NCBI GenBank assembly: GCA_035640715.1
Contig: DASQVO010000437.1
Coordinates: 1 to 37,500, forward strand
From: DASQVO01 sp035640715
GTDB lineage: Bacteria; Actinomycetota; Actinomycetes; Streptosporangiales; Streptosporangiaceae
Direction of reading: 5' to 3'
Length of the DNA: 37,500 bases
In this document: in pieces, positions 16,662 through 23,750 of the stretch
How positions within the stretch are numbered: position 1 is the stretch's first letter
Layout of the letters: each line of letters opens with the position of its first letter
Notes under the pieces: model-generated
What the model was told of the DNA's origin: nothing
Database searches by the model: none
What the model saw: only the letters and a program-made list of their open reading frames with translations
Position numbers and translations under genes: made by a program

Positions 16662-18050
16662 ATGTCCAGCCAGCCCACCTCCGAACCAGGCGTCGGCATC
16701 ATCTTTCCCGCCGGAATGCTCGGCGCAGGCTTCACCGCCGAGTCGATCAAACGGGGCATCGCCATGGGAGCGACCGCGATCGCCATCGACGGCGGCTCGA
16801 CCGACTCCGGGCCCTACTATCTGGGCGCCGGCGTCCCCAAGACGACCGCCTCGGCCGTGGAGCAAGACCTCCGGATACTGCTCACCGCGGCACGGGAGAA
16901 CCGGATCCCCCTCATCGTCGGCAGCTGCGGGACGTCCGGCACCGACGCCGGCGTCGACTGGGTGGCCGGCATCGCCGTCCGCATCGCGGAGGAGGAAGGC
17001 CTGTCATTCCGGATGGCCCGTATCTACAGCGAGCTTGACGCCGCGACGGTGATCGCCGCCATCGACGAAGGCCGGGTCCGGGGCCTGCCCCCGCTCGGAC
17101 GTCTCGACCCGGACACCGTCCGGTCCTGCTCCCATATCGTCGCCCTGATGGGCCACGCCCCGATCCTGGCCGCGCTCGAGGCGGGCGCGGAGGTCGTGCT
17201 GGCCGGCCGGGCCACCGACACGTCGATGGTCGCTGCCGTGGCCCTCATGCATGGCCTGCCCCCCGGTCCCGCCTGGCACGCGGCCAAAACCGTGGAATGC
17301 GGCGGCCAGTGCACGACCAACCCGACCGCAGGCGGCGTCTTCGTCCGCATCGACAGCGGCGGTTTCACCGTCGCCCCGCTCTGCCCCGATGCCGCCTGCA
17401 CCCCGGTTTCCGTCGCCGCCCACATGCTCTACGAGAACGCCGACCCGTTCCGCCTGCTCGAGCCGACCGGCACGCTCGACACCTCCGTAGCCACCTACAC
17501 CGCGCTCGACGAGCGGACCGTCCGCGTCGAAGGCTCCCGGTTCGAGCCCTCCCCCAGGCCCACCGCGAAGCTGGAAGGAGCACGGCTGGCCGGGCACGAG
17601 ACGATCTCGCTCGTCGGGATCCGCGACCCGCACATCCTCGCCAACCTCGACGTCTGGCTTGGCTACCTGCGCCGCGTCCTGGAGGACCGGATCCGTTCCA
17701 CCCTGGAACTGGACGCCCGGCACTATGACCTTGCCCTCCACTGCTACGGAGCCAATGCGGTGCTGGGGCCGCTCGAGACCAGCGCCGGGCCACCCCGGGA
17801 GATAGGCCTGCTGTTCAAGGTGCGTGCCCCCAGCCAGCAGACGGCGACCGCGATCGCCAAGACGGCCAATCCCCTGCTGCTTCACCTGCCGCTGCCCGGC
17901 ATGGACCACCTGCCCAGCTTCGCGTTCGCCACCTCGCCAGCCGAGATCGAGCGGGGACCGTCGTATGAGTTCGTCCTGAACCATGTCCTGGAACTGGAAC
18001 ACGGAACCGACCTGTTCCGGGTCGTCCTCAGCGAGGTCAAAAGTGCCTGA
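16662..18050 (+). CDS. AtuA-family protein (acyclic terpene utilisation, DUF1446)
   Basis: The 462-residue product matches the DUF1446/AtuA family. It has the glycine-rich start GIIFPAGMLGAGFTAESIKR, the GGSTDSGPYYLG loop, IVGSCGTSGTDAGVDW near 80-100, VVLAGRATDTSMVAAVAL near 185, and KTVECGGQCTTNPTAGG with two cysteines near 210-225. AtuA was named for the citronellol/geraniol pathway of Pseudomonas, but its reaction is not established and most homologues lie elsewhere. Start ATG 16662 has AAGGGAG 9 bases upstream; the ORF extension to 16566 overlaps the ATPase end and is rejected. The DUF4387 gene overlaps its 3' end by 8 bp, so the two probably form a complex. Linkage to an importer points to catabolism of an imported acid or polyol, not specifically terpenes. 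Confidence 0.88.
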   Translation: MSSQPTSEPGVGIIFPAGMLGAGFTAESIKRGIAMGATAIAIDGGSTDSGPYYLGAGVPKTTASAVEQDLRILLTAARENRIPLIVGSCGTSGTDAGVDWVAGIAVRIAEEEGLSFRMARIYSELDAATVIAAIDEGRVRGLPPLGRLDPDTVRSCSHIVALMGHAPILAALEAGAEVVLAGRATDTSMVAAVALMHGLPPGPAWHAAKTVECGGQCTTNPTAGGVFVRIDSGGFTVAPLCPDAACTPVSVAAHMLYENADPFRLLEPTGTLDTSVATYTALDERTVRVEGSRFEPSPRPTAKLEGARLAGHETISLVGIRDPHILANLDVWLGYLRRVLEDRIRSTLELDARHYDLALHCYGANAVLGPLETSAGPPREIGLLFKVRAPSQQTATAIAKTANPLLLHLPLPGMDHLPSFAFATSPAEIERGPSYEFVLNHVLELEHGTDLFRVVLSEVKSA

Positions 18051-18369
18051 CCGCACGCTTACTCTCGGTGAGCTGGCCAGCCAGGTTCGCGCCAAGAACG
18101 CGGGGCCGTTCTGGATCACCCTGGACGTCTTCTTCACAAACGAATCCGGCTACCGGCTCGTCACCAATTCCACCGTCCTGTCACAACAGGCGATCGGCCA
18201 CCTCTACCGCGTCGACCCGGCGACGGTGAAGTACTTCGAACTCCCAGACCTCCTGGCCGTGAAGATCTCCTTCCCCCGGCCGGTCACCGCGGGCAGCTTC
18301 GAGGACCGGGACCTGCACGCCGGCCAGCAGCATGTCCCGCTGCTCGGCCTGCATATTCCTACCGGGTGA
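18043..18369 (+). CDS. DUF4387-family protein, partner of the AtuA-like protein
   Basis: A 108-residue protein starting at GTG 18043 inside the end of the AtuA-like gene (8-bp overlap). LTLGELASQVRAKNAGPFWI, TLDVFFTNESGYRL, and YFELPDLLAVKISFPRP are the DUF4387 pattern. These small proteins regularly follow or are fused to DUF1446 proteins; no reaction is known. Length is normal for the family. The tight overlap and fixed pairing suggest a two-subunit enzyme. The longer ORF start at 17983 lies inside the previous gene and is rejected. Confidence 0.85.
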   Translation: MPDRTLTLGELASQVRAKNAGPFWITLDVFFTNESGYRLVTNSTVLSQQAIGHLYRVDPATVKYFELPDLLAVKISFPRPVTAGSFEDRDLHAGQQHVPLLGLHIPTG

Positions 18370-18475
18370 GTCCATCGGCCTGCTCACCGGCACGCTCCTA
18401 TTCCACTTCGCATACGAGGAGCGTGAACTCGCCGGCCCCCTGGCCCGGCACGGCTTCTGCTCCGGCCAGATATGA
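18365..18475 (+). pseudogene. Possible gene remnant behind the DUF4387 gene
   Basis: In a frame different from DUF4387, GESIGLLTGTLLFHFAYEER is followed by ELAGPLARHGFCSGQI and a TGA. Nearly every third base is G or C and the peptide looks like a globular protein's C-terminus, so this may be the end of a third catabolic gene whose body was deleted. I cannot name the family and there is no start codon in this frame with a ribosome site. Confidence 0.35.
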
Positions 18476-18506
18476 CCCTGCCCGGAGTCCGCAGCCGGCC
18501 GACGGT

Positions 18507-18544
18507 GGCGCTGCGCCATCTGTGGTCGCAGATGGCGCAGCGCC
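18507..18544. terminator. Bidirectional terminator between convergent genes
   Basis: GGCGCTGCGCCATCTG (18507-18522) pairs perfectly with CAGATGGCGCAGCGCC (18529-18544) around a 6-base loop. It lies between the end of the AtuA/DUF4387 operon and the end of the convergent MMPL gene, so it can serve both strands. Confidence 0.85.
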
Positions 18545-18558
18545 GGGACGGGCGGGGA

Positions 18559-20787
18559 TTAGGCCTTGGCGGCCGGCCTGAGCTCGCCGGTGTCTTCGGG
18601 GGCGCCTTCGCTGGCTCCGCCCGCCGTCTCGCTGCTGTCCTCCAGGTCGAGGTGGGGCAGTATGCGGTCAAGGACGGACGGGATACGCCAGTTCGTTTTG
18701 CCCAGCGTGTGCATCACTGCCGGAACGAGCACCGTGCGGACGACGAGGGCGTCGGTGACGACGGCGGCCGCCATGCCCAGCCCGATCATCTTGATGGTGC
18801 GGTCCGTGGTGAAGGTAAAGGCGAAGAAAACCACGGTCATAATGGCGGCCGCCGCGCTGATGATGCGGCCGGTGATCGCCTGGCCGACGCGTACCGCAGC
18901 GGAATTGTCGCGCCGCTTGAGCCATTCCTCCTGAATTCTGCTGACCAGGAACACCTGGTAGTCCGTGGTCAGGCCGAACAGGACGGCGAACATGAGGATC
19001 GGGATGAACGGGCTGACCGGCCCGGTGTTGGTCACCCCGACCAGGCTCTTGAGCCAGCCCCACTGGAAGACCGCCGTTATCACCCCGAACGCCGCTGCGG
19101 CGGAGAGCAGGTTCATGATCGCGGCGGTCAGCGGAATAGCCAGGCTGCGGAACACCACCATGAGCAGGATGAACGACAGGGCGACCACCATGCCGACGAA
19201 GAGCGGCAGCTTGGACGACAGCTGATTGGCCAGGTCGATGCCCAGGGCTGTCTGGCCGCCCACCAGCACCTGAAGATGCTGTCCGTGCAGTGTGCCCGGT
19301 ATGACGTTGTTGCGCAGATCAGTGATCAGGTTCGTAGTGGACTGCGCCTGGGGGCTGCCGGTGGGGTACACCTCGGCGAGGCCGACGGCCGGGTGGCCCG
19401 GGCCCGCCGGGAAATAAACCGGGCCGACGGTCGTGACCACACCGGGGGTGTGGCTGGCGGCCGCGACCACGGTGCCGAAGGTGGCTTTGTCAGCCGGGCT
19501 GCCCAGCGGCGCCACGAGCTGCAGCGGGCCGCTGAAGCCGGGCCCGAACCCGTGGACGAGCATCTCATAGGCCCGGTACGTGGTCGTCGTGGTACTCGTG
19601 GGGTCGACGCTGTAGTCGGCGGTCCCTTGCCGCATCGACAGGAAGGGTGCGCCGAGCGCCAGCATGACCCCGAGGGTGCCGATGCCGAAGACGATCCGGT
19701 TCCGCTGCACGAGCGACGCCCAGCCGGTCCAGCCTCGCGACCCCTCACTGAAGCTGGTCTCACCCCGCGCGAGGGCGGCGCGCTGGCGGCGCGTGAGAAG
19801 GCGCTCGCCGAGCAGGCCCATCAGCGCCGGCAGCAGCGTCAACGCCCCCATCACCGGGAACGCGACGGCGATCGAGGCGGCGATGGCCGCGCCCGAAAGC
19901 GTGCCGACCCCCACCGTGAGGATGCCGAGCAGGGCGATGCACACGGTCATGCCGGCGAACAGCACGGCCCGGCCGGCGGTGCCTGCCGCCGTGGTGACCG
20001 CCTCTTCGACGCTGAGGCCGCGGCGCAGCCCGGTGCGCGTGCGGGTGAGGATAAACAGCGAGTAGTCGATCCCGACACCGAGCCCGATGAGAATGCACAG
20101 CTGGGAGGTGAAGGAGGCCATGTTGACGGAGTTGGACAGCATCCCGACCACCGACAGTCCCGAAATGAGAGCGATGGCCGCGCTCAGCAGCGGGAGCAAT
20201 GCGGGGAGGACGGCGCCGAAGAAGATGAGCAGGATGACGAGAGCGGCGATAACGCCGATGAGGGTGCCCGGCGACGAGGTCGGATTGGTCGACGCGGCGA
20301 TGGAGCCGACGACGTCGACCTGCAGGGTGTGCGAGTTCGGGGCCCGGGCCAGATTCACCAGCTGGGTCGCCTCGGCAGCCGGGATGTTGTTGGCGTCCCT
20401 GGTGAAGTTGACCTGGGCAAAGGCGACGGTCCTGCTCGCGCTGATCTGCTTTGCGCCGGCTGGACTGTAGGGCGAGGTCACGCTGGAGACGTAGCGCAGG
20501 TGCGACACGCGGCCCAGCATGGTCTGGATCTGTGCCTGAACGGCCGGGTTGTTCACCGTTCCTGTCTTCGTCTCGAACACGATCTGTTCGGTGTCCCCGG
20601 ATTGGCCTGGCACCGCCCGCTGCAGAAGGCTGGCGGCGGCGGCACTTGGCGTACCGGACAGTGTGGTGCCGGTGGCGTAGTGACTGCCGGTGGCGGACTG
20701 GCCTAGGAAGGTGCCGGCGAGCACCAGCAGCCACAATCCGACCACTACGAGGCGATGTCTGAAACACCAGCGGGCGATCGAACGCAT
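18559..20787 (-). CDS. MMPL/RND-family membrane transporter
   Basis: A 742-residue polytopic exporter of the actinobacterial MMPL family, with two repeats each made of one TM helix, an extracytoplasmic domain and a five-helix bundle. The Asp-Tyr proton-relay pairs are both present: GVGIDYSLFILTRTR in the first half and GLTTDYQVFLVSRIQEEW in the second. The N-terminus MRSIARWCFRHRLVVVGLW is typical, and the acidic C-terminal tail (SSETAGGASEGAPEDTG) is cytoplasmic. MMPL proteins export lipids, siderophores or hydrophobic drugs using the proton gradient. ATG 20787 has AGGAGA 7 bases upstream; the upstream ORF extension is unsupported. It is divergent from a small membrane protein and a histidine kinase/regulator pair that may control it. 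Confidence 0.95.
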   Translation of the reverse strand: MRSIARWCFRHRLVVVGLWLLVLAGTFLGQSATGSHYATGTTLSGTPSAAAASLLQRAVPGQSGDTEQIVFETKTGTVNNPAVQAQIQTMLGRVSHLRYVSSVTSPYSPAGAKQISASRTVAFAQVNFTRDANNIPAAEATQLVNLARAPNSHTLQVDVVGSIAASTNPTSSPGTLIGVIAALVILLIFFGAVLPALLPLLSAAIALISGLSVVGMLSNSVNMASFTSQLCILIGLGVGIDYSLFILTRTRTGLRRGLSVEEAVTTAAGTAGRAVLFAGMTVCIALLGILTVGVGTLSGAAIAASIAVAFPVMGALTLLPALMGLLGERLLTRRQRAALARGETSFSEGSRGWTGWASLVQRNRIVFGIGTLGVMLALGAPFLSMRQGTADYSVDPTSTTTTTYRAYEMLVHGFGPGFSGPLQLVAPLGSPADKATFGTVVAAASHTPGVVTTVGPVYFPAGPGHPAVGLAEVYPTGSPQAQSTTNLITDLRNNVIPGTLHGQHLQVLVGGQTALGIDLANQLSSKLPLFVGMVVALSFILLMVVFRSLAIPLTAAIMNLLSAAAAFGVITAVFQWGWLKSLVGVTNTGPVSPFIPILMFAVLFGLTTDYQVFLVSRIQEEWLKRRDNSAAVRVGQAITGRIISAAAAIMTVVFFAFTFTTDRTIKMIGLGMAAAVVTDALVVRTVLVPAVMHTLGKTNWRIPSVLDRILPHLDLEDSSETAGGASEGAPEDTGELRPAAKA

Positions 20788-20844
20788 CGCAATCTCCTGC
20801 CTGATCCCCGCCTGTCGGGGACCTCCCAGCCAGCATCGGGGCGG

Positions 20845-20877
20845 AGGGTTCTGCGTATCGTCGGCCGTCAGAACCCT
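20845..20877. promoter_or_regulatory. Inverted repeat in the MMPL upstream region
   Basis: AGGGTTCTG (20845-20853) and CAGAACCCT (20869-20877) are exact inverted copies separated by 15 bases, 58 bp before the MMPL start. Size and position fit an operator for a dimeric regulator, perhaps the response regulator encoded nearby. A separate short hairpin (TCCCCG/CGGGGA, 20805-20821) lies in the same leader. Confidence 0.45.
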
Positions 20878-21175
20878 TCTATGGCCGCCGGCTGGTTCCG
20901 CGGAGGTAACGCGCGCGACGGATGTTCGGGCCTGACCGAGCTGGCCCCGGCCTGGCATCCGCTTGCGCTGCTGGGCCCAGTGACGCCGAAGGAGCGGCAG
21001 ACTCGAAACGGCACCCGCCGCAAGGACTACCTCTGCAGAAGCAGGCCGCTCAGCCAGGAGACATCCGGCGGCCGATGTCCGGCCCGGAGACGATTTCTAG
21101 GCTTGACCATGAGATCGCGGCAGGCGCGGATCACGTGGAGGGACCGTTGAGATCGTCACTGCGGTGGGTCGCACC
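20878..21175. other. Intergenic region between MMPL and the small membrane protein gene
   Basis: About 300 bp hold the divergent upstream regions. An open plus-strand frame (20922-21179) ends with ETISRLDHEIAAGADHVE, faintly like the end of a luciferase-like oxidoreductase, but has no start or domain. No promoter is clear enough to call. Confidence 0.4.
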
Positions 21176-21397
21176 ATGAAGGGACGCCTTCGCCGGGCAC
21201 TCTTCATCGCGTCCCTCGGAGCCACGGCGATCGCTGGCCTGGCCGCCGGGACCGTGTCGGCGTTCATGGACGCCGACACCGGCGACTCCGTAGCCGCGGA
21301 TCTGCTGTGGACCGCGGGCGGCTTCCTCCTGGTGGCCTTCGTGGTCACGGTCGAGGGGGCCGCCCGGCGCCTCCTCCTCCGCCGTCGCGGCGCCTGA
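21176..21397 (+). CDS. Small membrane protein, two predicted helices
   Basis: A 73-residue hydrophobic protein: a basic start (MKGRLRRAL), one membrane segment (FIASLGATAIAGLAAGTVSA), a short acidic loop (FMDADTGDS), a second segment (AADLLWTAGGFLLVAFVVTV) and a basic tail. The ATG at 21176 has only a weak ribosome site (GGTGGG); GTG 21164 is the alternative. The stop overlaps an ATG of the histidine kinase frame (TGATGG), so it probably leads that operon. I do not recognise the family. Position suggests an accessory to the sensor kinase or the MMPL transporter. Confidence 0.6.
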   Translation: MKGRLRRALFIASLGATAIAGLAAGTVSAFMDADTGDSVAADLLWTAGGFLLVAFVVTVEGAARRLLLRRRGA

Positions 21398-21408
21398 TGG
21401 AGGTTCAT

Positions 21409-22743
21409 ATGCCCCGGCCCTCAGCCATTCGCCGCGGTTGCCGAACCGCCGGAAGCGCCGGCGGGGCCGAGCACGATGATCGGCGGCGCACCGGCCACCA
21501 TGATCGGCCAGCTCCCGGCTGGGTACGCTCTCAGCGTGGCACAAACATCTTTTCTGCCATCCGCGCAGTTACCATGCGTCTGGCCGCCGGCGGCAGGCTT
21601 GGGCTGCGCGGATTGCTGCGCGCGCCGGACATCGACCTGGTCCTCGCCCTGGCCGCCTTCGTGGCGCTGCTCGTCGATCCTCTTCTGCTGCGCAGGATCA
21701 CCGAACTGACACCGGTCATGGGAGTCTTGGCCTTCCTTACCGCCGTGCCCCTGGCGGCCCGAAGACGCTTCCCGCTCGGTGTCCTGGCCATCGAGCTACC
21801 GCTGCTGATGGCCTGCCTCATCGTGTTTCACCCGAATCGGGCCGCGGTCGGCATCACCATGCTGCTGGTGTTCACGGTGGGGCTGGAGGGAGCCCGGGCC
21901 CGGTCGCTGGTGGTGGGGGCGCTGATGGCGCTGGTAGTCACCGCCGCCGTGCTCATCACCGGCCAGAGAAGCGGCCTCATCGACGTCATCGCCTACTCTT
22001 CGCTGGTGCTGGGCGCCCTCCTCGCCGGCGAGGCACTTCGCGCCCGCCAGGCGCTCGAGCGCGCGCTCGCCGAGGAAGCGGCCCGCGCCCGCGAGGCCGC
22101 GGCGCAGCACCGCTTTGACGAGCAGCGGCTCGCTCTGGCCCACGAACTCCACGACGTCATCGGGCACACGTTGGTGGCCATCAACGTGCGAGCGTCGGCC
22201 GCCGCGCACCGGGAGCACAAGGAGGCCAGCGGCGACGCACCCACCGCGATGGATGAGATAGCGTCCGCCTCCGCCGGGGCGCTCACCGAGTTGCGGACCG
22301 CGCTGAAGGCGCTGCGCGCCTCGCAGGACGGACCGGCCCCGCTCCACCCCTTCCAGGACCTGGCTAGCCTCGCCGACCTTGTCACCGGAGTCGAGGACGC
22401 CGGGCTCGCCGTCGACCTCGAGGTGATCGGAGCTCCGGTAGCCCTGCCCGCAACCGTCGGCCACGCCGGATACCGCATCGTCCAGGAGGGACTGACGAAC
22501 GTGCTGCGGCACTCGACGGCCCGCCAGGCGCGGGTCCGGGTCGAGGTCGGCGACTGCGCTGTCCTCATCGAGGTCACCGATGACGGCCAGAAGCGGGCGA
22601 CCACCTTTCCGTCAGGCGGTCACGGGCTGCGGGGCATGCAGGAGCGGGCCGCTGCTCTCGGCGGCACCTGCGAGGCCGGGCCGGTCAACGGTGCTGGCTG
22701 GAGCGTGAGGGCCCGGATCCCCGTCAGTGTTAAAGGATCGTGA
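21409..22743 (+). CDS. Two-component sensor histidine kinase (NarL/DesK type)
   Basis: The protein has a membrane sensor part of about five helices (LVLALAAFVALLVDPLLL to VIAYSSLVLGALLAGEAL), a coiled linker (ARQALERALAEEAARAREA), a HisKA_3 dimerisation box with the phospho-acceptor His in ALAHELHDVIGH, and an HATPase domain (GYRIVQEGLTNVLRHS, then GGHGLRGMQERAAALGG). ATG 21409 has a perfect GGAGG 5 bases upstream and gives 444 residues. The first 55 codons, however, are Arg-rich with poor third-position GC, so ATG 21574 (389 residues, no clear ribosome site) remains possible. The ligand is unknown. The stop overlaps the response regulator start (TGATG), a coupled pair. Confidence 0.9.
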   Translation: MPRPSAIRRGCRTAGSAGGAEHDDRRRTGHHDRPAPGWVRSQRGTNIFSAIRAVTMRLAAGGRLGLRGLLRAPDIDLVLALAAFVALLVDPLLLRRITELTPVMGVLAFLTAVPLAARRRFPLGVLAIELPLLMACLIVFHPNRAAVGITMLLVFTVGLEGARARSLVVGALMALVVTAAVLITGQRSGLIDVIAYSSLVLGALLAGEALRARQALERALAEEAARAREAAAQHRFDEQRLALAHELHDVIGHTLVAINVRASAAAHREHKEASGDAPTAMDEIASASAGALTELRTALKALRASQDGPAPLHPFQDLASLADLVTGVEDAGLAVDLEVIGAPVALPATVGHAGYRIVQEGLTNVLRHSTARQARVRVEVGDCAVLIEVTDDGQKRATTFPSGGHGLRGMQERAAALGGTCEAGPVNGAGWSVRARIPVSVKGS

Positions 22744-23447
22744 TGGGGCGCATCAGAGTGCTTGTCGTCGATGACCACTCCCTGGTCCGGGCCGGGTTCC
22801 GTTCCATCCTGGGCGATGAGGATGACATCGACGTCGTCGGCGACGCCAAAGATGGCGCGGAGGCAGTCGAAGCGGCGGTCAGGGAGCTCCCGGACGTAGT
22901 GCTTATGGACATTCGCATGCCCGGGATAGACGGCCTCGAAGCAACGCGCCTCATCACCGCCCATCCCAGGCTGCGTGGGACGAAAGTCATCGTCCTCACC
23001 ACGTTCGACCTCGACGAATATGTCTTCGGGGCCCTAAAGGCAGGGGCTAGCGCATTCCTCCTCAAAGGGGTGGAGCCGCCCGCGCTGATCGACGCCGTCA
23101 GAACCGTGGCCGGCGGCGACGCCCTGCTCGACCCGGGTGCAACCCGCCGGCTGATCGAGGCCTACGTCAACGGCCAGCAGGCGGCGGCCCCAACCGGCTT
23201 CCCGCTTCCTGCGTCGCTCACCGCCCGGGAGGTCGAGATACTCCGGCTCATCGCCGCCGGCCGGACGAACACCGAGATCGCCGAGCATCTCTTCATTAGC
23301 CCGCTGACCTGCAAGTCGCATGTATCGCGGATCTTGCAGAAGCTGGAAGCCAGGGACCGTACCCAGCTGGTTGTCCTCGCCTACGAAAGCGGTCTGGTCG
23401 TTCCCGGGCAAACCAGTGGTCTTCCGGGCGTACCTCCGCCGAGCTAG
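22743..23447 (+). CDS. LuxR/NarL-family response regulator
   Basis: A 234-residue regulator. The receiver domain has the acidic pair D10-D11, phospho-acceptor D56 in LMDIRMPG, the Thr of VIVLTTFD and the Lys of FLLKG. The C-terminal LuxR helix-turn-helix is intact (LTAREVEILRLIAAGRTNTE, then IAEHLFISPLTCKSHVSRIL). ATG 22743 overlaps the kinase stop and has AAAGGA 5 bases upstream. It is the partner of the preceding kinase. With the MMPL gene divergent and an inverted repeat in that promoter, envelope-stress or export control is a fair guess only. Confidence 0.95.
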   Translation: MGRIRVLVVDDHSLVRAGFRSILGDEDDIDVVGDAKDGAEAVEAAVRELPDVVLMDIRMPGIDGLEATRLITAHPRLRGTKVIVLTTFDLDEYVFGALKAGASAFLLKGVEPPALIDAVRTVAGGDALLDPGATRRLIEAYVNGQQAAAPTGFPLPASLTAREVEILRLIAAGRTNTEIAEHLFISPLTCKSHVSRILQKLEARDRTQLVVLAYESGLVVPGQTSGLPGVPPPS

Positions 23448-23474
23448 TCGTCCGGCTGACTGTCCGCGCCGCGG

Positions 23475-23645
23475 ATGGGATATCTCGACCTTCGCGGATG
23501 CCGCGACTACGGCATCGAACGGCACACCGCCATGGCCTACCTCAGCGCCGCCGCTGACTTCGCGGTGTCGCAGGTTGTGGACGGCACGAAGGGTGTCCAC
23601 GGCAAGATCCGCAAGTCCGATTTCGCTGAGATCACCCGGCGCTGA
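23475..23645 (+). pseudogene. Remnant of an acetamidase/formamidase C-terminus
   Basis: The frame ending at TGA 23643-23645 reads DYGIERHTAMAYLSAAADFA, then VSQVVDGTKGVHGKIRKSDF. LSAAxDFxVSQVVDxxKGVHxxIRKxDF is the C-terminal segment of actinobacterial acetamidase/formamidase proteins. Only about 45 residues remain and everything upstream is response-regulator sequence, so the gene is lost. Confidence 0.6.
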
Positions 23646-23750
23646 TCCAGATTCCGGCAACCATTCTGGCTAATCTGGCTAACCGGCGAACTACTCGCCG
23701 ACGCGGGTCAGTCGGCTGGCCGGGCGTCGCCCTCTCATCCGCGACGACCG

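Noticed and set aside
18472..20706. A 744-codon open frame opposite the MMPL gene
   Set aside because: Antisense shadow; the minus strand encodes a complete MMPL protein with all motifs.
20922..21179. Possible luciferase-like oxidoreductase tail (ETISRLDHEIAAGADHVE)
   Set aside because: Only a short, weak similarity; no start, no body of the domain and no ribosome site.
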